From Candidatus Hydrogenedentota bacterium (GTDB lineage: Bacteria; Hydrogenedentota; Hydrogenedentia; Hydrogenedentales; CAILVY01): a stretch of DNA of 33,015 bases. Below are positions 1-8,520 of the stretch, piece by piece. The stretch spans positions 1 through 33,015 of the forward strand of contig JAKQOG010000235.1 in the NCBI GenBank assembly GCA_029565395.1. Direction: 5' to 3'. The notes beneath the pieces were generated by a model. It was given only the letters and a program-made list of their open reading frames with translations, was not told where the DNA came from and did not search any database. Within the stretch, counting starts at the first letter, position 1, and each line of letters opens with the position of its first letter. Position numbers and translations under genes: made by a program.

Positions 1-2
1 AG

Positions 3-32
3 CCGGGGCGTTGAGCGAAGCGATACCCCCGG
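3..32. repeat. short GC-rich inverted repeat (REP-like)
   Basis: CCGGGG at 3-8 pairs with CCCCGG at 27-32 around a GAGCGAAGCG core. The core resembles the AAGCGAAGCG core of the arms of the foldback repeat at 14967-15410, so this may be a fragment of the same dispersed repeat family. The left side may continue outside the window. Confidence 0.4.
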
Positions 33-45
33 AAAGCATACCCCT

Positions 46-75
46 CACCCCTCTTTCATGCACCCTGGAGGGGTG
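46..75 (-). terminator. possible terminator hairpin after the ABC permease operon
   Basis: CACCCCT at 46-52 and AGGGGTG at 69-75 form a perfect 7-bp stem with a 16-nt loop, 16 bp past the stop codon of the last permease gene read on the minus strand. There is no clear U-tract, so intrinsic termination is only a suggestion. Confidence 0.3.
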
Positions 76-90
76 CCACAACACCATCGC

Positions 91-1851
91 TCACCCATGC
101 CGCTGCCTATACACCATCAACGGCACCCACACCAGCGTAAAGGCATTGCACATCAAAACAAGGAGACTAAACCAAAGGATTCCATAGTGGCCATGCATTA
201 CCCCTGCAAACATCATTATCCCCGCGATAATCACCGCGCCCGGCACGGTTACCAAACTAATCAACGCATAGTGACGAGGTATGGCCCGCCGGCGCCAGGC
301 CCAAAATACCATCCACAACCCCAGTATCAGGGGTATAATCAATCCTGATGACATAAGAACGTACCCAATCGCTTCGGACGCGTACCCAGATCGTTCAAGC
401 ATCTCAAAGATGCTCGCGGCGATTAAATAAAATCCGCCAAGATACGCCAGCGCCAACCGTCCCAAATACAACGCACCGAACATCAACAAAAGTATCAGGG
501 CAACCCACAACGCAAGTTGATTCATCATGATCTGCCGATCTTCTGGCAAATGCATAAAACAAAGGGGGAGCCCTGCCAAGGCCAACAATACGAATACTGG
601 AATAACCCCCGCCAGTCCTGCCCAAAGTTTTGCACGGCATACCATGGGAATGGATACCGGTTTGGTTAACACACTGGTGGTATACGATACTGACTTGCGT
701 ATGCCAAAATACCCAAGCCCCCACGCGATCACAACGCCCGCCCACAGGGAGGCAAAAAACGCAAATCCCCTCTCGAATTCCCATGGCAAAAGGGTTATTG
801 CGAATATACCGAGTGCCGTAAGAATCGTCAAATAGGGCAGCCATTGATAGGTTTGCCGCCATTCATACCACATCTGCGCACGCAGCGGAGACCATTGACC
901 GAATCGCCGTTCGGGAAAATGAAATTCCCAGCCAGTATTCGGCATAAAACGATTCCATCGAAACGAATTTCTGTTTCTGGATTGCGATAACGCCCACAAG
1001 GCCCCGCAATAGCCCGCCGGCGCCGCGAGAATGAATACACTCACGGGCACTGCGGAGCCCTTTGTCCAATGCAACAGCCTGAAGTAATCCGAAAGCGTTA
1101 AAATCGAAAGATAGAGGTGGTCCAGCGCTGCAAAGGCGCCGGTGCTCGATCGAATATATATGCACAGTTTTCCAAGCGCCAAGGCAATCAAGAGAACCAT
1201 GGATAGCAGGTTCGCAAGTTTACTCGGGAGGGTATTTCGCAAACCCTTGGCGGCTATCAGCCAAAACGCCAGGGAGAAAAGGAGGGACCCCGCCTGAAGC
1301 GAGACGCGAAAGAGCGGGGAAGCAGAATGATGCTGCCGGAACATCGCCTCAAACAGGACGTCCGGCAAGCCGCTCATGCCCAGGACAAGGCCAATAAACA
1401 GAAGCATGACCCCCAAGGCTCTCCAAAACTCAAACAGACTCAACAAGCACACAAACATCTGCGCCCAAAGTGTCATCAATAACAAGATCCCCAAAATGGC
1501 AAGGAAAGAAGGGGGGAAATCGTGGAGCATGCATTGAATTATATATAGAACGGTTCCTACACAAACCATAGCGAGCAGACGATAGGCCAATTGAATATTC
1601 AGCAAAGAGACCGTGCTTATCGGCAATGTAAACTGCCGCTGCGGAAACACAAAGGTGAGTCCTGCCCGCGATGTGCCTAGAAACAAAAAACCAATGACCA
1701 CAAAGGCCGTAACCCAAACAAAACCATCATCCCCATAGAAACTGGAATGGATCAAAAGAACCCAGATAAACATGGAGGCCAGGGCAATCCCCACCGCCAG
1801 CCACGTCTGCCGCCAGAGTTCCCAAACAAGGACTCGCAATGCTAAGCGCAT
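91..1851 (-). CDS. ABC-2-like transporter permease, paralogue A
   Basis: This is a 586-aa polytopic inner-membrane protein with about a dozen hydrophobic segments, the likely membrane subunit of the ABC system encoded just upstream. It starts with a charged, aromatic patch (VLVWELWRQTW) ahead of the first membrane helix and ends in VPLMVYRQRHG. Both features recur in the neighbouring permease, so the two are paralogues that may form a heterodimer. I chose the ATG at 1851 because a strong AGGAGG lies 7 nt before it; the ATG 6 nt further upstream would leave only 1 nt of spacing. It is last in the operon, 16 bp after the preceding stop codon. The substrate is unknown. YtrA-regulated ABC systems often act in envelope stress or antibiotic response, which is only a family-level hint. 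Confidence 0.8.
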   Translation of the reverse strand: MRLALRVLVWELWRQTWLAVGIALASMFIWVLLIHSSFYGDDGFVWVTAFVVIGFLFLGTSRAGLTFVFPQRQFTLPISTVSLLNIQLAYRLLAMVCVGTVLYIIQCMLHDFPPSFLAILGILLLMTLWAQMFVCLLSLFEFWRALGVMLLFIGLVLGMSGLPDVLFEAMFRQHHSASPLFRVSLQAGSLLFSLAFWLIAAKGLRNTLPSKLANLLSMVLLIALALGKLCIYIRSSTGAFAALDHLYLSILTLSDYFRLLHWTKGSAVPVSVFILAAPAGYCGALWALSQSRNRNSFRWNRFMPNTGWEFHFPERRFGQWSPLRAQMWYEWRQTYQWLPYLTILTALGIFAITLLPWEFERGFAFFASLWAGVVIAWGLGYFGIRKSVSYTTSVLTKPVSIPMVCRAKLWAGLAGVIPVFVLLALAGLPLCFMHLPEDRQIMMNQLALWVALILLLMFGALYLGRLALAYLGGFYLIAASIFEMLERSGYASEAIGYVLMSSGLIIPLILGLWMVFWAWRRRAIPRHYALISLVTVPGAVIIAGIMMFAGVMHGHYGILWFSLLVLMCNAFTLVWVPLMVYRQRHG

Positions 1852-1867
1852 TTCCATGCCTCCTGAA

Positions 1868-3691
1868 TTATCGATGCCGCTGCCGGTGCAACATCAATGG
1901 CACCCACGCCAAGGCAAACGTGTTGCTGAGTAAAACAAACAGGTTGAGAAATACATACTCGGAAAAACAACTATTTCGATACACTGTCAACACTGCCAAG
2001 AGCATTGCGCAAAGAACTGCACCGATTGTGATAAGAGTATGTTGAGAGGTGACGACTTTTCGACACCATGTCATGAAAATCAGAAAGATTCCCAACACTA
2101 GGGACATAATTAAAAATACAGGAATACATGTTGCCTCCCAGTCAATGAATAAGAACGGGTTTATTAGGTGTGTGAGCATCGCGATGAATGCAATGACACA
2201 ATAGAATCCGCACAGATATACAATCGCTACCCGTCCCAAATATAACGCCCCAAACATTAACAAAAACATAAGGACAACACTGGGTAATATGGATTGATAG
2301 GCCACGTTTGTCTCCTGGAAGGTTTCTGGCAGGAGACGGTATAGAATGAATTTACCGGCCAGAACCAACAGTAGAAATGTTGGAATAACCGCCGACAACC
2401 CCGCCCATAATTTCGCACGAGACATCGTGGTAATGGAGATCGGCTTGGTGAACACGCTGGCAGTATAGGAGACAGACGCGCGTATTCCATAAAACCCAAC
2501 ACCCCAAGAGATCGCCACTCCTATCCACGTGATGGTGATCCCAGTCAAATCTTTTGTACCTTCTATGGGCACAAAGGCGATTAATAACAACACGATCGTT
2601 GTGGGAATTACTATATAGGGAAGCCATTGATATGTTTGCCGCCATTCATACCAGAATTGTGCACGCATTGGCGACCATTGCTCGGATTGCCACTTGGAAG
2701 ACATCACTCCTTGTTTGAACAATGGTTTGGAGGGAGCTCTGTGAACCGCAAACCTGTTTCTGGATTGCATCAAGGCCCATAAGGCTCCCAAATATCCAAT
2801 AACGCCTGTCATAATCACCAGATTCAGTCCCCATGTTTTTTCTTCATACCAAACGAATATTTCCATAGGACTATATGACGTGGACAGCATTTTGTGAAAA
2901 AGGTTCTCAAACAACGCCGGTATCAACAGTATGTATAGCGGCAATTTCCCGGATAACAGGGCCAGCAACAAAAATAGGGATAACCGGTTAGTGGATTTTG
3001 ACGGGAACGTTTTCCGTATTACTGCTACGGCCAGTGCCCAAAAGGGCAATGCAATCAAAATGCCCTGGACAAAATAGAACACTATCGAAAACCTCTCCCA
3101 ATAGGGATCGACGCTAATTGCCCAATTCAGAACTCCTAAACACGAACTTCCTGTGAGTAGTCCCAAAAAATCGCTCATGCCAAGAACGAGAATTAGCATT
3201 ACGCACTGGATTCCCACCGTTTTCCAAAATGAAAACACACTTAACAGACAGACAAACGCTTGCGCCCAGATCGTGATCAGCAACAGAATAGTTAGAATTG
3301 CACCTAATGACAGGGCATCTTCCGTGTTCTGGTATTCAATGAAATAAAATGAATACTGGATGATATACAGCATACCTCCCACTAAGGTCATGGCAAACAG
3401 GCGATAGACTAAATGGACATTTAATAGTGCTACTGTCGAAACAGGCAAGGTAAATTGCCGTCGCGGAAATGCAAAAGTGAGGCCTTCTTTTGAAGTGCTC
3501 AAGAACAGAAAACAAAGAGTCAAAAAGACAATAATCCATGCAATAGTAGAACTGAAAATTTCTTCATAAAACATCGCATCAAAAATGAATTGGAAAGTAA
3601 TGTAGCCCCATAGAATGAATAATGAGAGCAGGACCACCAGCCACGTCTGCCGGAAGAGTTCCCAAAATAATATTCGTGATGCGCGGAACAT
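1868..3691 (-). CDS. ABC-2-like transporter permease, paralogue B
   Basis: This 607-aa multi-spanning membrane protein is paralogous to the next gene. It shares the N-terminal WELFRQTWLVV-type segment, a central region with SP.RAQ.WYEWRQTYQWLPY, the S.SYT.SV.TKPISI stretch and the C-terminal VPLM.HRQRHR. The ATG at 3691 is preferred: it lies 4 bp past the ATPase stop, with GAGGAGG about 9 nt upstream. A longer reading frame from 3727 would overlap the ATPase by about 30 bp and lacks a comparable ribosome binding site. Tight spacing implies translational coupling with the ATPase and a 1:1 permease pair. The hydrophobic segments agree with an exporter core of the ABC-2 type, but no substrate can be read from the sequence. 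Confidence 0.8.
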   Translation of the reverse strand: MFRASRILFWELFRQTWLVVLLSLFILWGYITFQFIFDAMFYEEIFSSTIAWIIVFLTLCFLFLSTSKEGLTFAFPRRQFTLPVSTVALLNVHLVYRLFAMTLVGGMLYIIQYSFYFIEYQNTEDALSLGAILTILLLITIWAQAFVCLLSVFSFWKTVGIQCVMLILVLGMSDFLGLLTGSSCLGVLNWAISVDPYWERFSIVFYFVQGILIALPFWALAVAVIRKTFPSKSTNRLSLFLLLALLSGKLPLYILLIPALFENLFHKMLSTSYSPMEIFVWYEEKTWGLNLVIMTGVIGYLGALWALMQSRNRFAVHRAPSKPLFKQGVMSSKWQSEQWSPMRAQFWYEWRQTYQWLPYIVIPTTIVLLLIAFVPIEGTKDLTGITITWIGVAISWGVGFYGIRASVSYTASVFTKPISITTMSRAKLWAGLSAVIPTFLLLVLAGKFILYRLLPETFQETNVAYQSILPSVVLMFLLMFGALYLGRVAIVYLCGFYCVIAFIAMLTHLINPFLFIDWEATCIPVFLIMSLVLGIFLIFMTWCRKVVTSQHTLITIGAVLCAMLLAVLTVYRNSCFSEYVFLNLFVLLSNTFALAWVPLMLHRQRHR

Positions 3692-3695
3692 CCCC

Positions 3696-4604
3696 TCAAT
3701 CCTCCTCAATGGAAATGGATCGTCCAACGCGGGCTACGAAAATTTCTTCGAGAGAGGGTGATTCCACCTGCAGGATCTCTATGCCATTGCCAAGATGCTC
3801 TTTGGCTGCGTTCACATTACCCTGAAACACAATGGTCCATTCATTGCCCCGGCCCTGACACGAGAGCATCCCTGGGAAATCGGGCTTGGCGGTCTGCCCG
3901 TTCGTATAGCGGATCGTCATGCGGTGATGAGTGTCTTTGATTTCTTCCATCGGCGCGTCCAGCACCAGTTTCCCCTGATGAATCATCGCCACCCGATCCG
4001 CCACGCGTTCCACCTCGTCCAGTAGATGCGAAGAAAACAGCACCGTCCGTCCCTCATCCGCTACTGTCCGAATAATTGCGGACAAGATCTCCCGCCGCAC
4101 CACGGGATCCAATCCAGAAGAGGGTTCATCCAAGAGCAACAGATCCGGACGATGCGCCAGTGCCGCCAGCAGGCCCGCCTTGGCCAATTGCCCGCGTGAT
4201 AACGTCCGCAGCTTGGCCTTGGGGTCCAGTTCAAACACTTGGCGCAGCTTCTCCGCATACTCCGGATCCCATTTCGGGTAAAACGCCGCCGTATACCGCA
4301 TCAATTCTTTCACCTTCATCCACCCCGGCAGATCCCGATCCTCGGAAAGATATCCGATACCCCCCAGCACTTTTTCCGGCTCCTGCACGGGGTCCAGACC
4401 AAACACCCGCACCGTACCCTGCTCCGCCTTGTAAAGGCCCAACAGATGCTTGATCAGCGTGGTCTTCCCTGCGCCATTCTCCCCCACCAGCCCAAACACC
4501 CCCCCGCGCGGAATCTTTAAGGAAAACCCCTCCAGCGCAACCGTCCGCTTGAATCTCCGGCCCAGCCCCTCCACTTCAACCACATAGTCCGAAACGGTAT
4601 CCAT
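3696..4604 (-). CDS. ABC transporter ATP-binding protein
   Basis: This 302-aa nucleotide-binding subunit energises the two permeases encoded downstream. The Walker A motif GENGAGKTT is at residues 41-49. The signature loop is LSRGQ at 135-139, with Arg in place of the usual first Gly. Walker B (LLLLDEP) is at about 155-161 with the D-loop SSGLDP after it, and the switch histidine is in SSHLLDE (H193). The C-terminal 80 or so residues form the extra domain common in export-type ATPases of the CcmA/YtrB kind. The start at 4604 has GGAGGTAGG just upstream and lies 17 bp after the stop codon of the GntR regulator. Gene order regulator-ATPase-permease-permease is the classic YtrA-type arrangement. 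Confidence 0.93.
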   Translation of the reverse strand: MDTVSDYVVEVEGLGRRFKRTVALEGFSLKIPRGGVFGLVGENGAGKTTLIKHLLGLYKAEQGTVRVFGLDPVQEPEKVLGGIGYLSEDRDLPGWMKVKELMRYTAAFYPKWDPEYAEKLRQVFELDPKAKLRTLSRGQLAKAGLLAALAHRPDLLLLDEPSSGLDPVVRREILSAIIRTVADEGRTVLFSSHLLDEVERVADRVAMIHQGKLVLDAPMEEIKDTHHRMTIRYTNGQTAKPDFPGMLSCQGRGNEWTIVFQGNVNAAKEHLGNGIEILQVESPSLEEIFVARVGRSISIEED

Positions 4605-4621
4605 AGCAACCTACCTCCATT

Positions 4622-5005
4622 TTATGGTTCGTTCAACAGCTTCTCACGCGTTTGAATCAGCTCCATTAACTCTTCCGTGGGAATATCCATCTGCCGCGCT
4701 TCCACCAATAGTGCATCGATCCGTTCAGTGATAATCCGCAACCGTTCCTGATGCGCCAACGGCGAACCGCCCCCCGAAACATACGTGCCCGCCCCCTGCC
4801 GCTTGCTCAACAACCCCGCCACTTCCAATTCCCGGTACGCCCGCGCCACCGTATTGGGATTAATTAGCAATTCCTCCGCCAGCACCCGGATAGGCGGCAA
4901 TTCCTCCCCCGCCTGCAACCGCCCCGCCGCAATCAGATACTTGACCTGATCCACGATCTGCCGGTAGATCGGCTTCCCTTCCGCGGGCGAGATATGCAGG
5001 TGCAT
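4622..5005 (-). CDS. GntR-family transcriptional regulator, YtrA subfamily
   Basis: This 127-aa regulator has a winged helix-turn-helix at about residues 12-77 (PIYRQIVDQVKYLIAAG, then LPPIRVLAEELLINPNTVARAYRELE, then the wing GAGTYV). Only a short C-terminal helical tail of about 45 residues follows, which matches the YtrA subfamily rather than the longer FadR, HutC or MocR types. YtrA proteins usually repress their own ABC-transporter operon, and here the gene is first in such an operon. A perfect palindrome lies 20 bp upstream of its start codon and overlaps the promoter, as expected for autorepression. GGAGAAG precedes the ATG at 5005 with acceptable spacing. The inducing signal is unknown. 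Confidence 0.92.
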   Translation of the reverse strand: MHLHISPAEGKPIYRQIVDQVKYLIAAGRLQAGEELPPIRVLAEELLINPNTVARAYRELEVAGLLSKRQGAGTYVSGGGSPLAHQERLRIITERIDALLVEARQMDIPTEELMELIQTREKLLNEP

Positions 5006-5025
5006 GCTGTGCTTCTCCGCTCAAG

Positions 5026-5049
5026 ATTGTATTAATACTTTAATACAAT
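5026..5049. promoter_or_regulatory. putative GntR/YtrA operator palindrome
   Basis: ATTGTATTAA (5026-5035), spacer TACT, then TTAATACAAT (5040-5049) form a perfect 10+10 bp inverted repeat. It covers the -10 region of the minus-strand promoter of the GntR gene and sits 20 bp before its start codon. GntR dimers bind such dyads, so I infer that this is the autorepression operator. Confidence 0.75.
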
Positions 5050-5065
5050 TTAACCGCGATGTCAA
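5037..5065 (-). promoter_or_regulatory. sigma70-like promoter of the GntR-ABC operon
   Basis: On the minus strand a perfect -35 TTGACA (5060-5065) is followed by a 17-nt spacer and a -10-like TAAAGT (5037-5042). The -10 box lies inside the palindrome, so a bound regulator would block RNA polymerase. Confidence 0.6.
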
Positions 5066-5388
5066 GTCCATTTTTCTTTTTCAAAAAGTTCCATTTTGGA
5101 GCATGCCTTTTCGTCTTTTGAGATATGTTGGGTGATGCAGTCTGTACCATAAGCGGTATTCTTGGACTGATAAAACCCATTCTTTTTTCTTTTCCGCTAA
5201 TCATCTTATGCGGACCCGGCCTGCTATATTCCTGATTCTCTGAGTTCCAGCAGGAGATTATGCGTCCCTGTCTCCGGATTGTTCCTGTGGACTTCTTGAA
5301 CTCTCGGACAGCCTTGGGACCCCTCTTGGGGCGGATAAATCCTCCTTTGGCGGACAAGCCTCCCCCTCCCGCAGGTTGGTGATTGTAA
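5066..5388. other. non-coding gap with a degenerate repeat fragment
   Basis: I see no convincing gene in these roughly 320 bases; open frames here are continuations of neighbouring frames. Near 5315-5365 the minus strand carries GGGAGGGGGAGGCT, one mismatch from the end motif GGGAGGGCGAGGCT of the foldback repeat at 14967-15410. A short hairpin CCCCTCTTGGGG lies near 5319-5330. It may hold the 3' end of the upstream chorismatase-like transcript and a decayed repeat copy. Confidence 0.4.
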
Positions 5389-6441
5389 TCAGCGGGTTTT
5401 AATGGCGTCGAGTTCGACTTCGAAGAGGAGGTCGCCGCGGCAGATGTCGAATTCGGCGAAGGCGGCGGGTAGCAGGGGAAGCCCCCACTGGGCGTGGATG
5501 GCCAGAGAGCGTGGCAGGCCGTCGGGGAGTTTGAAGTAGAGGATGGCGCGGCAGACATCCGGCCAATCCATGCCGCGTGAGGCAAGGATGGCATGAAGTA
5601 CGTCATAGGTGCACTTTATCTGGCCATTCAGATCGTCCAAGTGGCAGGTATGGCCTTCAAGGGCGATGCTGGCGGTGCCGGAAATCATCAGACGCCGGTG
5701 ATCGGGGGCTTGGACTTCGACCGCGCGGCTGAACGCGCTGCCGTATTCCAGCGCGGGGCATTGGAGGGGCGAGGGAACCGCTTCGGCGCGCACGGAACCA
5801 TTTTTGGGCTGAATGGCAAGCAGGCCGGCTTGCAGGGCGGCGTTCGCGAGATTTTCCCCGGCGACGCCAGTGCTGGCGGGAACCAATCCGTCGAAAATCT
5901 GGCGCCGGTGGAAAAAGTCGTGGCGGGCTTGGTTGAATTCGCCGTACCAGTCGAGAATATGGTCGATGAAAAGCCAGGTGCGGACGACATGGTGGAAGGT
6001 CATGCCGATGCGGCCGAGTGCGGCGTTCATACAATCGAATGTTTCGAGGGCCTGGACGCTGCGAGGAGCGGACAGATGCTGGGGAAGGATGCCCTCTAAT
6101 CGGCAGTAGCGCGCATTGGCGTCTTCAAAGGTCCAGCCGAAGATGTTGCCTTCTGACTCGATTGGTGTGAGTGCGCACCCCTCAATGGCCCAAATCTGAA
6201 GGCTGATGGAGTTATTGTTGGAGATAACCCAAGACGCGGAGGGCGATATTTTTTTAAATGCGGCCTCGAGTATGGCTTCAGGCCGGGGGCCAAAAGCGGT
6301 GACGGATGCCGGGGCAGCGTTCTGGGCTTGGAGGAACTGCATTACTTTTAGAAAATGTTGAGCAGCCTGTTCAACAGAAATATTCGTTATATGAATGAAA
6401 TATTCAGCAATGCCGGACCGGGAAATGCGCACTACCTGCAT
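5389..6441 (-). CDS. chorismatase-like protein of the RidA/YjgF fold
   Basis: This is a 350-aa, probably cytoplasmic protein. The C-terminal third has the YjgF/RidA pattern: ISGTASI, then GQIKCTYDVLHAILASRGM, then CRAILYFK. It ends in CRGDLLFEVELDAI (residues 334-347). That ending resembles the terminal C-R-x-D-L-L-x-E-[IV]-[ED] signature of chorismatases (FkbO/Hyg5/XanB2-like), where a glutamate takes part in chorismate cleavage; E341 or E343 would be the equivalent. The length fits chorismatases (about 330-350 aa), not single-domain RidA (about 130 aa). I chose the ATG at 6441 because GAGGA lies about 6 nt upstream; the upstream TTG is weaker. Expected products would be pyruvate plus a hydroxybenzoate or dihydrodiol, but the neighbours do not reveal a pathway. 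A general two-domain RidA-like protein is the alternative. Confidence 0.65.
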   Translation of the reverse strand: MQVVRISRSGIAEYFIHITNISVEQAAQHFLKVMQFLQAQNAAPASVTAFGPRPEAILEAAFKKISPSASWVISNNNSISLQIWAIEGCALTPIESEGNIFGWTFEDANARYCRLEGILPQHLSAPRSVQALETFDCMNAALGRIGMTFHHVVRTWLFIDHILDWYGEFNQARHDFFHRRQIFDGLVPASTGVAGENLANAALQAGLLAIQPKNGSVRAEAVPSPLQCPALEYGSAFSRAVEVQAPDHRRLMISGTASIALEGHTCHLDDLNGQIKCTYDVLHAILASRGMDWPDVCRAILYFKLPDGLPRSLAIHAQWGLPLLPAAFAEFDICRGDLLFEVELDAIKTR

Positions 6442-6583
6442 GGTTTTCCTCAATATGCGTATGTTTATATGTTGACAGGCGCTCCGCCCATCCTGTTTTT
6501 AAACCCCAACCACAGCCCGAGGTTCCAATCCTCTCCACATTGGATGTTAGACCCAGTAGAATTTGGTTTTGGTTACAGTTGTA

Positions 6584-8410
6584 TCACCGCGAGAGGACAT
6601 ACTCGGCCAAGTCATCGATTTGTTCGGCGGTCAGGTTGGAGGTTTCTCCGTGCTTGTTGTCGGGATTGCATGTGGTAATTACATCTTTGACAGTGGCGGC
6701 GCGGCCATCGTAGAGGTAGGGCGCGGTGCGCCAGATTTCCACGAGCGTGGGGGTATCAAACGGCTTTTCCTGGTCAAGGCCTTTGGCTGTCCCGACGTCA
6801 TATTGCTTCAGGTCCGTGTAGAGCGGCGCGGGATGGCATTCGGCGCACCCGGCCTGTTCGAATATCTGTGCGCCGCGTTCGGCGGCCGGGCTGGGCTTCC
6901 CATCCACCAGCTTGGGGCTGGGTACGGGCGTCAAGGATTTGAGGTATTCGTCAATGGCGGCGGCATCTTCTTCCGGGCGCACGGCAAACTGGATGAACTT
7001 GATGCCGGAGCGGACCGCCTTTTCCGCCGATTCGCGCACGCCATGGCTCATGGCGGGCGGGGTCTGATGCGACAGCAGCATGCTTTTGGTGTTTTTCGGA
7101 TTGCCGATGCCGTCGTTCATAAGATCCCAGTTCACGCCATCGGCGCGGCCGTCAGGGTGGCAGCTTGCGCAGCTTTGCCAATGCTGGAAGCAGAGTTCGG
7201 CGTTATTGAAGAGCATTTCGCCTTTGCGAACGGTGGACATGACCAGAGCGGTGGTCAGGGGAATGCTTTTTGCCTGAAGGCGTGAGGTGGCGGAGAGGTC
7301 GATAGCGCCGAGGGAATCGGAAAAATATTCGGCGGCGAAAAGAGTGGAACCTACAAGGATGATGCCGCGCGGGCCGTTGCCTTTGAGCGAAATACGCTGG
7401 CGTATCTTCACCAGAAAAGAGAGATCGTTCGGCACGTCAGCAGGGGTTTTGGAGACTTCCGAGACTCCTTCACCCGCGGCCACCTTGTTCAGTTTTTCAT
7501 GCAACGCCGCGCGATCGATGATGCTGACTTCGTGGCTTCCGGCATGAGCGAGGCATAATTGTTTGCCATCCGCGCTGCACGCCGCGCCCCAGGGATTCGC
7601 CGCGCCCAGATCCACATCGTCCAGTAACACCGTATTTACAAAGGTGCGTTGTGCGGCATCGATAATGCTGAGTGCGTTGGTGTTCATCCATCCGCGTTCG
7701 AGCTGGGTTGTGGGCAGTTGATAGCGGGATAGGAGATGCGTGACGTAGACAAAGGCGCCATCGGGGGAACAGGTTATGCCGCGCAGGCTGGAACAGCCGT
7801 TGGGCAGGCGGATTTCGGCGGATATGGCCCATAGGGTGGTGTCGATCACGGATACGGACGCCGCGACATAATCGCCGTCCGAGGATCCCACGGGGAGATG
7901 ATTGGCAACAAAAAGCTGCCTGCTGTCGGGGGTTAACACTACGGCCACCGGTTCGCGCAATACGGGAATGCGGATCATTTCTTTCTTTTGCGCAAGGTCC
8001 ACCGCGGATACATCATTCGTGAAGCGATTGCACACATAGGCGGCTTTGCCATCCGGAGTGACAGCCAGCGCGGAGGGAGTGTGGCCCACGGGGACGGAAA
8101 ATACCACGGCGCCGGACGCAAGGTCGATCGCGTGAAGGCGTCCCGCCGGGACGGACTCCGTCACATACAGCATTGCCCCGTCAGGCGACAAAGCGAGACC
8201 GCCCGGAGCGCCGGGAATGGCGAGAGACTTGGTGACCTGCCCGCTCGCGATATCCACCACGGCAACCGCATTGGCTGAGTATTCTGCTACATAGAGCGTT
8301 TTTCCTGATGGGTCCGAGACTAATGCAAAGGGAGCCAGGGCCTCCTGCGCCATGGCGGTCATGCTCACAAACGCCAGCACACATAATACAAGGGGAATCA
8401 CACGATACAT
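6584..8410 (-). CDS. secreted YVTN beta-propeller fused to a di-haem cytochrome c domain
   Basis: This is a 608-aa periplasmic protein. A signal peptide (about 1-22, ending AMA before Gln) leads into six or seven YVTN/lactonase-like propeller repeats (patterns such as PDGKAAYVCNRFTNDVSAVDL). A cytochrome region follows with two CxxCH haem sites, C414-C417-H418 and C522-C525-H526, and the motif TPTLVEIWRTAPYLYDGRA typical of MauG/di-haem peroxidase-like proteins. It probably transfers electrons or oxidises a substrate in the periplasm. The ATG at 8410 is preferred because it opens the signal peptide and has AAGGAGA upstream, though at a long spacing (about 13 nt). The in-frame GTG at 8446 has no ribosome binding site. 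It stands alone, with no cytochrome maturation genes nearby. Confidence 0.85.
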   Translation of the reverse strand: MYRVIPLVLCVLAFVSMTAMAQEALAPFALVSDPSGKTLYVAEYSANAVAVVDIASGQVTKSLAIPGAPGGLALSPDGAMLYVTESVPAGRLHAIDLASGAVVFSVPVGHTPSALAVTPDGKAAYVCNRFTNDVSAVDLAQKKEMIRIPVLREPVAVVLTPDSRQLFVANHLPVGSSDGDYVAASVSVIDTTLWAISAEIRLPNGCSSLRGITCSPDGAFVYVTHLLSRYQLPTTQLERGWMNTNALSIIDAAQRTFVNTVLLDDVDLGAANPWGAACSADGKQLCLAHAGSHEVSIIDRAALHEKLNKVAAGEGVSEVSKTPADVPNDLSFLVKIRQRISLKGNGPRGIILVGSTLFAAEYFSDSLGAIDLSATSRLQAKSIPLTTALVMSTVRKGEMLFNNAELCFQHWQSCASCHPDGRADGVNWDLMNDGIGNPKNTKSMLLSHQTPPAMSHGVRESAEKAVRSGIKFIQFAVRPEEDAAAIDEYLKSLTPVPSPKLVDGKPSPAAERGAQIFEQAGCAECHPAPLYTDLKQYDVGTAKGLDQEKPFDTPTLVEIWRTAPYLYDGRAATVKDVITTCNPDNKHGETSNLTAEQIDDLAEYVLSR

Positions 8411-8520
8411 CACGGCTGAAAATCTCCTTATCCGTCGAAGCCTCACGATATCGTTCAGGAGGGGTAAAATGCAACTTGTCTTGACCTAATCATGGTAAAA
8501 GAGGAAATATGCAACACGCA

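Noticed and set aside
5040..5606. 188-aa minus-strand frame
   Set aside because: It overlaps the chorismatase-like gene in another frame and extends through the operator region; no domain pattern or start site supports it.
6563..7285. 240-aa open frame on the plus strand
   Set aside because: It is antisense to the cytochrome domain, whose CxxCH motifs prove the other strand is coding.
8446..8446. GTG start of the cytochrome gene
   Set aside because: It places twelve basic residues before a good signal peptide and has no ribosome site upstream.
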